From Rhodopseudomonas infernalis (GTDB lineage Bacteria; Pseudomonadota; Alphaproteobacteria; Rhizobiales; Xanthobacteraceae): a stretch of 63,996 nt of DNA. A program made the translations under genes and the position numbers. Positions 8,731 through 17,572 of the stretch are shown piece after piece. The notes beneath the pieces are model-generated. The model worked only from the letters and a program-made list of their open reading frames with translations, was not told where the DNA came from and made no database searches. The number at the start of each line of letters is the position of its first letter. Position 1 is the stretch's first letter. The stretch covers positions 1-63,996 of the forward strand of contig NZ_JAJNAL010000030.1 of the NCBI RefSeq assembly GCF_022271405.1, in the 5' to 3' direction.

Positions 8731-9066
8731 TCATAACGCCCCGCGCAACCCGAAAGGTGGCGCGCCCGAGGCTGTCCGGCCTGCCGCGCCCGGCGCCGGG
8801 CGGCGCGCCGTGTCCCTGCGGCCGCCATCGGCATCCGCGCCGGCGTCGCTGGCCAGATCGATCCGGCCCGCGAAAGCGTCCGTCGCCGCCGTGATCGCCA
8901 TGTCGGTCAGCGGTGCGGCGGCGTAAACGACGGCGCTGCCGATCAGCGCCAGAGCACCTACATAGACCACGAGGCCCATCAGCGTGCGGCCGCAGTCCTC
9001 CGCAAATCCGGCGAGCGCCGGGTGGGTCCGAGAGGCATCAGCCTGGCGTGGCGGGTTGGGTCGCAT
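8731..9066 (-). CDS. Possible small membrane protein
   Basis: An open frame of 111 aa from an ATG at 9066 (an upstream ATG at 9096 is also possible). It has one clear hydrophobic segment, LMGLVVYVGALALIGSAVVY, and an acidic/alanine-rich middle. The last 25 residues are Arg/Gly/Pro-rich and look like read-through of non-coding GC-rich DNA. I do not recognise the family. It diverges from asd, whose start is 158 bp away. The frame could be spurious; the N-terminal half looks more protein-like than the rest. Confidence 0.42.
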   Translation of the reverse strand: MRPNPPRQADASRTHPALAGFAEDCGRTLMGLVVYVGALALIGSAVVYAAAPLTDMAITAATDAFAGRIDLASDAGADADGGRRDTARRPAPGAAGRTASGAPPFGLRGAL

Positions 9067-9223
9067 CGGCAAAGCTCCAGGCGGAAGGGCACGCAAAACG
9101 CCGGTGCGGCGGATGCCGCAAGGCAGGTATCAAGTTGTGTTGCGGGCGTTTCTCGCATAGAAGCGCTGGCTTCTCCTTTCCGCGCCTGGGCGCGGCGAAG
9201 CGAATTTCTTCGGAGAGTGAACG

Positions 9224-10258
9224 ATGGGTTATAAAGTCGCGGTGGTGGGTGCGACCGGCAATGTCGGGCGCGAGATGCTCGGCATTCTGGACGAACGCAA
9301 GTTCCCGGCCGACGAGGTGGTGGCGCTGGCGTCGCGCCGCTCGGTCGGCGTCGAGGTGAGCTACGGCGACAAGACCCTGAAATGCAAGGCGCTGGAGCAT
9401 TACGACTTCAGCGACGTCGACATCTGCCTGATGTCGGCGGGCGGCGAGGTGTCGAAGGAATGGTCGCCCAAGATCGGCGCGCAGGGCGCGGTCGTGATCG
9501 ACAATTCGTCGGCGTGGCGGATGGATCCGGACGTGCCGCTGATCGTGCCGGAGGTGAACGCCGCGGCTGCCGCCGGCTTCACCAAGAAGAACATCATCGC
9601 CAATCCGAACTGCTCGACCGCGCAGCTTGTGGTGGCGCTGAAGCCGCTGCACGACTTCGCCACCATCAAGCGCGTGGTGGTGTCGACCTATCAGTCGGTG
9701 TCGGGCGCCGGCAAGGATGGCATGGACGAATTGTTCTCGCAGACCAAGGCCGTCTACACCAACTCCGAGCTGGTGAATAAGAAATTCCCGAAGCGGATCG
9801 CCTTCAACCTCATCCCGCAGATCGACGTCTTCATGGAAGACGGCTTTACCAAGGAAGAGTGGAAGATGGTTGTCGAGACCAAGAAGATTCTCGATCCCAA
9901 GATCAAGCTGACCGCCACCTGCGTGCGGGTGCCGGTGTTCGTCAGCCATTCGGAATCGGTCAATATCGAGTTCGAGAATCCGATCTCGGTCGACGAGGCG
10001 CGCAACATCCTGCGCAGCGCGCCGGGCTGCCTGGTGATCGACAAGCACGAGCCCGGCGGCTACGTCACGCCGTATGAAGCCGCCGGCGAGGATGCGACCT
10101 ATATCAGCCGCATCCGCACCGACCCGACCGTCGACAACGGCCTGGTGCTGTGGTGCGTGTCCGACAATCTGCGCAAGGGCGCAGCGCTGAACGCGATCCA
10201 GATCGCCGAAGTGCTGATCAACCGCAAGCTGATCACCGCCAAGCAGAAAGCGGCGTAG
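9224..10258 (+). CDS. asd: Aspartate-semialdehyde dehydrogenase
   Basis: A 344-aa NADPH-dependent enzyme that reduces aspartyl phosphate to aspartate semialdehyde, the branch point to lysine/diaminopimelate, threonine and methionine. It has the nucleotide-binding AVVGATGNVGREML, the catalytic cysteine C130 in NPNCSTAQLV, and YQSVSGAGK. The start follows GGAGAG. It lies two genes from leuB, and both are amino-acid biosynthesis genes, though not an operon. Confidence 0.96.
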   Translation: MGYKVAVVGATGNVGREMLGILDERKFPADEVVALASRRSVGVEVSYGDKTLKCKALEHYDFSDVDICLMSAGGEVSKEWSPKIGAQGAVVIDNSSAWRMDPDVPLIVPEVNAAAAAGFTKKNIIANPNCSTAQLVVALKPLHDFATIKRVVVSTYQSVSGAGKDGMDELFSQTKAVYTNSELVNKKFPKRIAFNLIPQIDVFMEDGFTKEEWKMVVETKKILDPKIKLTATCVRVPVFVSHSESVNIEFENPISVDEARNILRSAPGCLVIDKHEPGGYVTPYEAAGEDATYISRIRTDPTVDNGLVLWCVSDNLRKGAALNAIQIAEVLINRKLITAKQKAA

Positions 10259-10286
10259 TCCGTCGTCTGACAGGTCACGACAGCGT

Positions 10287-10319
10287 GCCGGGCTTGATGC
10301 CGTCGAGCCCGGCGATGAC
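10287..10319. repeat. Short R2 repeat remnant
   Basis: CCGGGCTTGATGCCGTCGAG followed by CCCGGCGATGACG keeps the inverted GGGCTTG/CCCGG arms and the ATGAC end of R2, in degraded form, between asd and the metallo-hydrolase gene. Confidence 0.5.
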
Positions 10320-10376
10320 GGATCCTTGGTGCGCGGTCCGTTTTGACTGGCCCTCCCCGACAGGCAGTGTTGATCC

Positions 10377-11033
10377 ATGACCGAGACTCAGACCAGAGCA
10401 AAAGCCGGCGCCACCATCATTCCGGTGACGCCGTTTCAGCAGAACTGCACGCTGCTGTGGTGCGAGGCCACGCGGAAGGCGGTGGTGATCGATCCGGGCG
10501 GGGACGTGCCGGAGATTCTGGCGGCGATCGAGAAGGTCGGCGTCAGCGTCGAGGCGATCTGGCTGACGCATGGCCACATCGATCACGTCGGCGGCGCCGC
10601 CGAGCTGCGCGACGCGTTGAAGGTGCAGATCATCGGGCCGCATCGCGACGATCAGTTTCTGCTCGACAACGTCGTGAACAGCGGCCGCAGCTTCGGCATC
10701 GACGGCGTGCGCGATGTCACCACCGATCGCTGGCTCGACCAGGGCGACAGCGTCGAGATCGGCGAGCTTAAATTCCAGGTACTGCATTGCCCCGGCCATT
10801 CGCCCGGCAGCGTGGTGTTCTTCAACGAGGCGATGCGCTTTGCGCTGGTCGGCGACGTGCTGTTCGCCGGCTCGGTCGGCCGCACCGATCTGCCCGGCGG
10901 CAACCACGCGACGCTGATCAGCTCGATCAACGACAAGCTGCTGCCGCTCGGCGACGACGTCGGATTCATCTGCGGCCATGGCCCCGGATCGAGCATCGGC
11001 CAGGAGCGCTTGACGAATCCATTTCTGACCTGA
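10377..11033 (+). CDS. MBL-fold metallo-hydrolase, glyoxalase II-like
   Basis: A 218-aa metallo-beta-lactamase-fold protein. The binuclear metal motif THGHIDH supplies H65, H67, D69 and H70. Further ligands are in LHCPGHSPGS, the bridging Asp in ALVGDVLFAGSVGRTD, and the last His in ICGHGPGSS. The short single-domain form matches the YcbL/GloB-like group that hydrolyses thioesters such as S-D-lactoylglutathione. It could also be a persulfide dioxygenase relative, but the GRTD loop and small size favour the type II glyoxalase-like group. Substrate not certain. Confidence 0.88.
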   Translation: MTETQTRAKAGATIIPVTPFQQNCTLLWCEATRKAVVIDPGGDVPEILAAIEKVGVSVEAIWLTHGHIDHVGGAAELRDALKVQIIGPHRDDQFLLDNVVNSGRSFGIDGVRDVTTDRWLDQGDSVEIGELKFQVLHCPGHSPGSVVFFNEAMRFALVGDVLFAGSVGRTDLPGGNHATLISSINDKLLPLGDDVGFICGHGPGSSIGQERLTNPFLT

Positions 11034-11082
11034 CGCTGGTGCGTTCTGGTGCAGCCGGACGCGCAAAGGCCAGACGCGCAAA

Positions 11083-11109
11083 GGACGGACCGCGCGAAGC
11101 GGCCCGTCC
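11083..11109. terminator. Hairpin between convergent genes
   Basis: GGACGG and CCGTCC enclose an inner CCGC/GCGG stem, between the metallo-hydrolase and the minus-strand DUF1236 gene. It lacks a T tract, so its activity is uncertain. Just upstream the 12-mer GACGCGCAAAGG occurs twice, 15 bp apart. Confidence 0.4.
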
Positions 11110-11136
11110 CGTGCACTCATTCAAGACTCAGCCGGA

Positions 11137-11556
11137 TCAGTCGATGATTTCGACGATGCGGTGGGTACGCGGCTCGACCAGCACGGTGCGGCCGTTGACC
11201 ACCGTGTAGCGATAGTCACGCGCGGCGCTGAAATTATCCGGGACTTCGTAGTAGGTCACGCCATCGGCCGGCAACACGGCACCGACGCGGACTTCGTCAC
11301 GATACGAGTAGGACGGCCGGCGCTGCTCGACGACGTAGGAGCGGAAGCGCGGACGGTCGTCGACGCCGAGGATGCCGCTGACACCGCCGACTACGCCACC
11401 GATGGTGCCGCCGACGACTGCGCCGATCGGGCCGGCGGCGCGCTCGCCTTCACGCGCGCCGCGCTCGACGCCGCCCGGGACGCCCTGGGCGTTGGCGACG
11501 GCAGGAGCAGCAAGCGCGAGAATAACAGCGGCAGTTCCGACAAAGCGATTGAACAT
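11137..11556 (-). CDS. Secreted DUF1236-domain protein
   Basis: A 139-aa protein. The ATG at 11556 follows GGAG and opens a signal peptide ending near ANAQGV. Next comes a glycine-rich segment (GGTIGGVVGGVSGILG, about residues 48-63) that could insert into or coat a membrane. The C-terminal half has the DUF1236 pattern VTYYEVPDNF and YTVVNGRTVLVEPRTHRIVE. The family is abundant in Rhizobiales envelopes and has no established function. It is monocistronic. Confidence 0.82.
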   Translation of the reverse strand: MFNRFVGTAAVILALAAPAVANAQGVPGGVERGAREGERAAGPIGAVVGGTIGGVVGGVSGILGVDDRPRFRSYVVEQRRPSYSYRDEVRVGAVLPADGVTYYEVPDNFSAARDYRYTVVNGRTVLVEPRTHRIVEIID

Positions 11557-11708
11557 GATTGAAGCTCCATAAGTAGGAAAGGTGCATGACAAGTCGCCGC
11601 ACGATGATCCGTTCCGGCGCTGCAGCACGTCACCTGCAGAAGAATCGGCGCCCCGCCGCTGCGATGAACGGACGTTCAGACTGGAACGAAGCCGAACGGG
11701 GAATCGAA

Positions 11709-14192
11709 CTACGCGTTGGCCAGCATCGCGCGGACGCGCGCCAGCATGTCGCCGAGATCGAACGGCTTGGTCATCAGCTCCATGCCGGCCTGGGCGATGT
11801 CTTCGGTCATCGCCGCGCTCTCGGCGTAGCCGGTCATCAGCAGCACCTTGAGACCGGGCCGCAGGACGCGCGCCTGATCGGCAAGCTGGCGACCGTTCAG
11901 ACCGGGCAGGCCGATGTCCGACAGCAGCAGGTCGATCGGCTCGCCGCTCTGCACGAACGCCAGCCCCGACGGGCCGTCGATCGCTTCACGCACCCGGTAA
12001 CCGTGATCACGCAACATCTCGACGATCACGCCGCGCACCACCGCCTCGTCTTCGATTACCAGCACGGTCTCGCCGCGCGCCGCGTGGTCGTGCGTCGGCT
12101 TCGCCGAATCCGGCCCTGCCGATGCCTCGCCGTAATCGCGCGGCAGATACAGCGTCACCGACGTGCCTTCGGCAGGCTTGCTGGCGATGCTGGCATGGCC
12201 GTGCGACTGCTGCGCGAAGCCGTAGATCATCGACAGACCAAGGCCCGTGCCCTGCCCCAGCGGCTTGGTGGTGAAGAACGGATCGAATGCGCGAGCCGCG
12301 ATCTCCTCGGTCATGCCGGAGCCGGTGTCGGCCACGGTGAGGCAGACGTAGTCGCCCGGCACCAGCGCCGGCATCTCGGCGGCATCGAAGCTGCTGTTGC
12401 GGGTGGAGATCGTCAGCCGACCGCCGTCCGGCATCGCGTCGCGGGCGTTGATGGCGAGATTGAGCAGCGCGCTCTCGAGCTGATTGGGATCGCACAGTGT
12501 CAGCCACACGCCAGGCTCCGGCTTGATCGACAGATCGATCGCCTCGCCGATCGTTCGCCGCAGCAGATCTTCGAGCGACACCACGAGCTGATTGACGTCG
12601 ACCGGCTTGGGCACCAGCGGTTGCCGCCGCGCGAAGGCGAGCAACCGATGCGTCAGCGCCGCCGCGCGATTGGCCGAGGTCATCGCGGCGCCGATATAGC
12701 GATCGAGTGAATCGAGGCGGCCCTGCCCGAGCCGCGTCTGCATCAGATCGAGCGAGCCGACGATGCCGGTCAGCAGGTTGTTGAAGTCGTGCGCGATGCC
12801 GCCGGTGAGCTGGCCGACCGCCTCCATCTTTTGCGATTGCCGCAGCGCCTCTTCGGCGAGGCGAAGCCGTTCGGCGGCGGCCTTCTCGGCGGTGACGTCG
12901 CGCGCCACCGCGTAGACCGCCTCGGCATCCGAGACGCCTGTCCAGGACAGCCAGCGATAGCTGCCGTCCCTGTGGCGGATGCGGCTCTCGAACCGAACGG
13001 TGCCGCCGCTGGCGAGCCGGGCGAATTGCCGCCGCGTGATCGCCTCGTCGGCCGGGTGCTCGAGCCATTCGGAGGTCTTGTCGAGCAGTTCATCGGCGCG
13101 CCAGCCCAGCGTCGCGGTCCAGGCCGGATTGACCGTGCGCCACACGCCGTCCTGATCGGCGACCAGCAGCAAATCCTGCGAGACGTTCCAGATCCGGTCA
13201 CGCTCGCGCGTCTTCTCCTGCACGCGCTGCTCGAGCGTGGTGTTGAGCTGCGCCAGTTGATCGGCCAGCCGGCGCGCGGCCTCTTCGCTGGCCTGCAGCC
13301 GCTGCTCGGCTTCGACCTGCTCGGTGACGTCGATATGCGCGCCGACCAGTCGCAGCGGCGCGCCGTCCTCGTCGCGCTCGATCACCGAGCGCACCGAGAT
13401 CCACCGCGTCTCGCCGTCGCTCGGGCGGATGATCCTGTAGCGGGCCGTGTAGTCGCGCGTCCCGCCTTTCACCGCATCGACGAATTGTCGTTCCGTGGCC
13501 TCACGGTCCTCGGGATGAACCCGCCGAACCCAATCCTCGTGGGTCTCGTTGGTCGCATCCGGCGGCAGGCCGTGGACCAGCAGATATTCCGGTGAACGCC
13601 GGTTGCGGAATCCCGAACGCAGGTCGACCTCGAGTCCGCCGATCCGGCCGATCTGCTGGACCCGCGCCAGCTCGGCCTCGCGTTCGCGCAGCCGCCGCGA
13701 CGCCAGCACGTCGCCGGTCACGTCGCGGCACACCACCAGCACGCCGCCGATGTCGCCGTCCTGATCTATCGGGCTGAACCCATAGGTCCAATAGACGTCT
13801 TCGAGCCGGCCGTGGCGCAGCACCGGCACCAGCTCGTTCTCGCGCCAGATCGGCTCGCCGCCGCTCAACGTCTGCTCGATCTTCGGCGCGAGCTGGTCCC
13901 AGAATTCCGGCCAGCATTCGCGCGCCCCTTGACCGAGCGCACCGGGATGGCGCTCGGGCCCGATCAGTTCGCGATAGGCGTCGTTGTAGAACTGGATCAG
14001 GTCGGGACCCCACCACACCAGCATCGGATGCCGGGTTGTGAGGACCAGCCGCAGCACGGTGCGCAGCCCCTGGGGCCAGCCCTGCGGCGGTCCCAGCGGC
14101 GAGTTCGCCCAGTCATATGCACGGATCAGCGCGCCGAGCTCACCGCCGCGAGCGAGAAAACTTGCAGTGTGGGAGGGTTTTGGGTCCAGCAT
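11709..14192 (-). CDS. Hybrid PAS histidine kinase with C-terminal receiver
   Basis: An 827-aa cytoplasmic-type sensor with no transmembrane segments. The N-terminal PAS-like module (about 1-165) is followed by two PAS/PAC units (about 180-295 and 335-435). A HisKA domain follows with the H-box [14 protein letters not shown], phospho-acceptor H468. The HATPase domain shows [16 protein letters not shown] and [10 protein letters not shown]. The receiver domain has its phospho-accepting Asp near D759 in [10 protein letters not shown] start at ATG 14192, where the family similarity begins ([17 protein letters not shown]); no strong ribosome site is visible. Proteins of this layout respond to intracellular light, redox or ligand cues through PAS cofactors; the cofactor cannot be told. 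No separate response regulator is adjacent, so output is probably through an unlinked partner. Confidence 0.88.
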   Translation of the reverse strand: MLDPKPSHTASFLARGGELGALIRAYDWANSPLGPPQGWPQGLRTVLRLVLTTRHPMLVWWGPDLIQFYNDAYRELIGPERHPGALGQGARECWPEFWDQLAPKIEQTLSGGEPIWRENELVPVLRHGRLEDVYWTYGFSPIDQDGDIGGVLVVCRDVTGDVLASRRLREREAELARVQQIGRIGGLEVDLRSGFRNRRSPEYLLVHGLPPDATNETHEDWVRRVHPEDREATERQFVDAVKGGTRDYTARYRIIRPSDGETRWISVRSVIERDEDGAPLRLVGAHIDVTEQVEAEQRLQASEEAARRLADQLAQLNTTLEQRVQEKTRERDRIWNVSQDLLLVADQDGVWRTVNPAWTATLGWRADELLDKTSEWLEHPADEAITRRQFARLASGGTVRFESRIRHRDGSYRWLSWTGVSDAEAVYAVARDVTAEKAAAERLRLAEEALRQSQKMEAVGQLTGGIAHDFNNLLTGIVGSLDLMQTRLGQGRLDSLDRYIGAAMTSANRAAALTHRLLAFARRQPLVPKPVDVNQLVVSLEDLLRRTIGEAIDLSIKPEPGVWLTLCDPNQLESALLNLAINARDAMPDGGRLTISTRNSSFDAAEMPALVPGDYVCLTVADTGSGMTEEIAARAFDPFFTTKPLGQGTGLGLSMIYGFAQQSHGHASIASKPAEGTSVTLYLPRDYGEASAGPDSAKPTHDHAARGETVLVIEDEAVVRGVIVEMLRDHGYRVREAIDGPSGLAFVQSGEPIDLLLSDIGLPGLNGRQLADQARVLRPGLKVLLMTGYAESAAMTEDIAQAGMELMTKPFDLGDMLARVRAMLANA

Positions 14193-14305
14193 GTGCCAGC
14201 AGACGATGTCGCGCGTGGCGAGGAACGGCAACCTAACACCGCTTTCCCCGCCCGCAAACCGAGCCCCATACATGGAACTGCCGCCGGCCTCAGCCGGCGA
14301 CGAAA

Positions 14306-15463
14306 CTACTTCATCAGGCCGGCCGCCGTGAGGGCGCGGGTGATCACGGCATTGACGTCGAGGCCCCGACCTCGCCCCTGCCCGCGTCCGGACGACGGCC
14401 GTGCGCGAAAGGTGCCCGCACGAGCATCCGCTTCACTCTCCAGCTTCGGCGCCGGTTTCACCACCGCTGTCTTGCGCTGAACCACACGTCCGGTGAGGCC
14501 GAAAAATTCGGCGATCAGATGCGACGACGAAATGCCCGCTTCAAGCAAATACGGGCCGGCGACGCCGTAGGCCTCGTCGTCACCACGGCCGAGCGGCGTG
14601 CCGTGCGCCATGCCGGTGACGGTGTAGGACTCGACGGCGATCTCGCCGCGCGGATTCCGCCACACCTGATGCGGAAAGCCGTCGACCTCGCCCTGTTCGG
14701 TCGGCACTTCCGGCAGGCCGTTGAGGTCCAGCCATTGCCGGACCAGCGCATCGGCATTGCCGGAATCCACAGTGCGGTCGGCCGTGCCGTGCCAGACCGA
14801 CAGCTTCGGCCACGGGCCGCGATGCGACGAGGCGTGGCGCACCAGATCGCCCAAGGCGCGGGCGGACTGCGGCGAGGACTGCCGCATCTCCTTCAGCGCC
14901 TGCCGCACATTGGTGGCGACACCGTAGGGCAGCCCCGCGATCACGGCGCCTGCGGCGAACACGTCGGGATAGGTCGCCAGCATCACCGCGGCCATCCCGC
15001 CGCCCGCGGATAGGCCGGTGACGTAGATCCGCGCATCGTCGATGCCGTGGTGCCGGGTCATATGCTCGACCATCTGCCGGATTGATCCGGCCTCACCGTG
15101 ATCGCGCCGGATATCCTCGGACGCGAACCAGTTGAAGCAGTTGTTCGGGTTGTTGGCGCGCTTCTGCTCCGGCATCAGCAGGGCGAAGCCATACCGCTCC
15201 GCCAATGACGACCAGCCGGTCCCTACTTCATAACCGGCGGCGGTCTGGGTGCAGCCATGCAGCACGACGACGAGGGGAATGCGCTTCGCGCCGACCTCCG
15301 GCGCGTACGACAACATTCGCAAATTACCCGGATTGGCGCCGAAATCGGTTGTCTCGGTCAGCCGGCTGGCAGGTTCAGAAGCACCGCCACTCTCGCTCAA
15401 CCCGCTGAAGCCGTTAATCTTTCGAAGATGGGCGAGAAAATCGATTGTGTTCTTGAGAGACAC
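14306..15463 (-). CDS. PHB-depolymerase-family esterase
   Basis: A 385-aa alpha/beta hydrolase of the extracellular catalytic-domain type 1 PHB depolymerase group. I choose the GTG at 15463 because GGAG lies 6 nt before it; longer readings enter non-coding sequence. The catalytic triad is visible: nucleophile S142 in the lipase box GLSAGG, Asp at D219 in GTADRTVDS, and His at H277 in GMAHGTPL. The oxyanion region is VVLHGCTQTAAGYEVG (about 66-81). There is no signal peptide, so it may act on intracellular short-chain polyhydroxyalkanoate or on other esters. The last 40 residues are Arg/Gly-rich. A TGCATTGCA palindrome lies upstream. Confidence 0.87.
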   Translation of the reverse strand: MSLKNTIDFLAHLRKINGFSGLSESGGASEPASRLTETTDFGANPGNLRMLSYAPEVGAKRIPLVVVLHGCTQTAAGYEVGTGWSSLAERYGFALLMPEQKRANNPNNCFNWFASEDIRRDHGEAGSIRQMVEHMTRHHGIDDARIYVTGLSAGGGMAAVMLATYPDVFAAGAVIAGLPYGVATNVRQALKEMRQSSPQSARALGDLVRHASSHRGPWPKLSVWHGTADRTVDSGNADALVRQWLDLNGLPEVPTEQGEVDGFPHQVWRNPRGEIAVESYTVTGMAHGTPLGRGDDEAYGVAGPYLLEAGISSSHLIAEFFGLTGRVVQRKTAVVKPAPKLESEADARAGTFRARPSSGRGQGRGRGLDVNAVITRALTAAGLMK

Positions 15464-15506
15464 GGCAGCTCCTATTCCGGCAGCCCACAGGCCCTGGCAC
15501 ATATAG

Positions 15507-15520
15507 TTGCTGCATTGCAA
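15507..15520. promoter_or_regulatory. TTGC-N6-GCAA inverted repeat, PhaR-like
   Basis: TTGCTGCATTGCAA lies 44 bp upstream of the depolymerase start codon in an unusually AT-rich patch. PhaR repressors of PHA granule genes in alphaproteobacteria recognise CTGC-N3-GCAG-type, TGC-rich sites; CTGCATTGCAA differs at one core base. The gap 15464-16030 otherwise contains no gene I can support, only GC-rich frames without family resemblance. Confidence 0.35.
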
Positions 15521-16030
15521 TATGGAATGGATTGCACGCTGCTTTGTGCGTTGCGGCACATGGTCGGAAGATTCGAAGCCCTTGAAGGTTCCTGGCTCGG
15601 CCGCACACCAGCCCGGCCCAGGTGCAGCCCGAGCCCGGAGCCGGCGCAAAGCAGCAGCACGATCGCGGTACCGACCTTGAAGCGCAACACCGCCACCATC
15701 GCGGCGGCAACCGGCCGAGCGGTTGGCGAGCGAAACGCCGTGCACAGGCCCGGCGGCCGAATCCGGCTGGGAATAGCTGTGCTCAAGCCCGCGCTCGCCG
15801 CGCGTGGCGCAACGCTAACAACTCCGCGGCGGCGCCTCGACCGTCGCCCTGGCGCAGACTTCGACAACATCTCGCGCGGCGTGCCGCAGCGGCGCGGGCC
15901 CGGCTCGGCGCGCCATTCGGTCGCCGCAACGAAGGTCGATTTGACAACCGCTCCGAAAACCCCGAGCAACCTGACAGCGCCGCGACCATGCAGCCTCGGC
16001 GTGCTGCAATGCGCCCGGACGGAGTGCGAC

Positions 16031-16504
16031 TTGTCGGACCATATGTACGACGTCTTCAAATTTCTCCATGTCGTCGGCGTGGTGGTGCTGGTCGGGAATG
16101 TCACCATCACGGCGTTCTGGAAGGCGTTCTCCGACATGACGCGCGACCCCAAGATCATCGCCCACGCGCAACGCGGCGTCACCGTGTCGGATTTCATCTT
16201 CACGGTGATCGGCATCGTGCTGGTGATGGTCGGCGGCTACGGCGCCGCGCTGGTCCGCGACGTCCCGCTGTTCACCTCGTTCTGGCTGGTCGCCGGCCAG
16301 ATCCTGTTCGCGATCTCGGGGCTGATGTGGCTGGGCGTGCTGATCCCGCTGCAGATCCGCCAGGCGCGGGCGGCGCGCGGCTTCGCCGACGGCAGCCCGA
16401 TCCCCGACAGCTATTGGCGCGATGCCAAGCGCTGGCTGGTCTGGGGCATCATCGCCACCGTGCCTCTGGTGGCGGCGATCTTCTTCATGGTGGTCAAGTT
16501 CTGA
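16031..16504 (+). CDS. DUF2269-family membrane protein
   Basis: A 157-aa protein with four hydrophobic segments, starting (after MSDH) MYDVFKFLHVVGVVVLVGNV. The family shows this short N-terminus followed by four helices and no catalytic motif; its function is unknown. GGAG at 16021-16024 is ideally spaced for a TTG start at 16031, whereas the ATG at 16043 has no nearby ribosome site, so I prefer TTG. The next two small genes follow at 29 and 44 bp, suggesting a three-gene transcript. Confidence 0.8.
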   Translation: MSDHMYDVFKFLHVVGVVVLVGNVTITAFWKAFSDMTRDPKIIAHAQRGVTVSDFIFTVIGIVLVMVGGYGAALVRDVPLFTSFWLVAGQILFAISGLMWLGVLIPLQIRQARAARGFADGSPIPDSYWRDAKRWLVWGIIATVPLVAAIFFMVVKF

Positions 16505-16533
16505 CCGCCGCAGAGCCAGCGCCGAGGGGTCCG

Positions 16534-17007
16534 ATGCCTGTTCGGGAAATTCGGCCGACCGTCGAGCGCGACGTGCTGCTGCCCGGCGCGCAGTTCGTCG
16601 ACGCCTTCTGCATCGGGATCGGCGACCGGGCGCTCGATGCCCGCACCGCGGCGGTCCGGATGATCGAACAGGGCCCAAGCTGGATCGGCATGCTGATGCG
16701 GCTGCGCAATCTTATCGTGGCGCCGTTCGGACTGAAGACACCAACCCGCGATCGGCCGGCCCACGGCGACACCATCGGGATCTTTCCGGTGCGGAGCGAG
16801 ACGCCGCAGCGCATCGTCGCCGGCTTCGACGACAGCCATCTCGACTTCCGCGTCGTGATCGATGTCGAGGGTGGGGAAAACGGCCGCAGGGTCGTCGCCT
16901 CGACGCTGGTGCGAACCAACAATCGGATCGGCCGGATCTATCTGGCGACCATTATGCCGTTCCACCGCGCGGTGGTGCGTGCGATGCTGCGACAGCTCGC
17001 GGATTGA
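16534..17007 (+). CDS. DUF2867-domain protein
   Basis: A 157-aa soluble protein. The ATG at 16534 follows GAGGGG. Characteristic stretches are the N-terminal MPVREIRPTVERDVLLPGAQ, then PSWIGMLMRLRN and DDSHLDFRVVIDVE, and a C-terminal helix IYLATIMPFHRAVVRAML. DUF2867 has no firm biochemical role; in some proteins it is fused to NAD(P)-binding epimerase domains, and here it stands alone. It lies in a short run with the DUF2269 gene before it and the hypothetical gene after it. Confidence 0.82.
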   Translation: MPVREIRPTVERDVLLPGAQFVDAFCIGIGDRALDARTAAVRMIEQGPSWIGMLMRLRNLIVAPFGLKTPTRDRPAHGDTIGIFPVRSETPQRIVAGFDDSHLDFRVVIDVEGGENGRRVVASTLVRTNNRIGRIYLATIMPFHRAVVRAMLRQLAD

Positions 17008-17051
17008 CGGCGCGCGACGGAACTTCAGGGAACGGCAGCGGTTGGCGCAGC

Positions 17052-17561
17052 GTGGACGGTGACATCGACAACACGACCGGCGTATCGCCCCCCGACGAGC
17101 ACACCGCAGCGCTGGCGCGGGCGTTCGACAGCGCCTGGGAGCGCTTCGTCGAGGTCGAAGGCTCGCGCGTCGACACCGAGGACAACCGCAAGCGGCTGGC
17201 AGCCCGGATCGTCGCGCTGTCCCGCGCCGGCGAGACCGACGAAGATGCACTGGCGCAGTCGGCGCTGATCCATCTGTGCGTGATGGAAGAAGCCGCCCGG
17301 CTCGGCAGCAAATTGAAGACCACCGCAGACTCGCCGGTGCCGCCACCAGGCGAGGTGTCGCCGACGGCGCATGCCTTCAGCCCGCAGGTGGTGGCGGCGA
17401 TGTCCGAGGCGCTCGAGCGCTGCATCGAGACGCTGCCACTGCAGGCGCCGTCGAGCGCCTTGCAATTCCTTTCCGACCATATCCTCGAAGACGCCTCGCG
17501 CGGCGAACACGACCCGGAGCGGCTCAGCCAGCTCGCTCTGGAAGCGCTGCGCACGCGCTGA
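17052..17561 (+). CDS. Conserved hypothetical helical protein
   Basis: A 169-aa acidic, mainly helical protein with no recognisable motif or signal peptide. The N-terminal part contains ALARAFDSAWERFVEVEGSR, the middle a Pro-rich linker (about 96-104), and the C-terminus repeated short helices. The GTG at 17052 is the best start, although its ribosome site is weak. A TTG at 17004 overlapping the previous stop codon (TTGA) would allow translational coupling and add 16 residues. It probably shares a transcript with the DUF2269 and DUF2867 genes. Confidence 0.65.
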   Translation: MDGDIDNTTGVSPPDEHTAALARAFDSAWERFVEVEGSRVDTEDNRKRLAARIVALSRAGETDEDALAQSALIHLCVMEEAARLGSKLKTTADSPVPPPGEVSPTAHAFSPQVVAAMSEALERCIETLPLQAPSSALQFLSDHILEDASRGEHDPERLSQLALEALRTR

Positions 17562-17572
17562 CGGACGGGCCC

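Noticed and set aside
15257-16030. Long open frames between the depolymerase and DUF2269 genes.
   Set aside because: Compositions are Arg/Ala/Pro-rich with no family resemblance; they are GC-rich non-stop frames.
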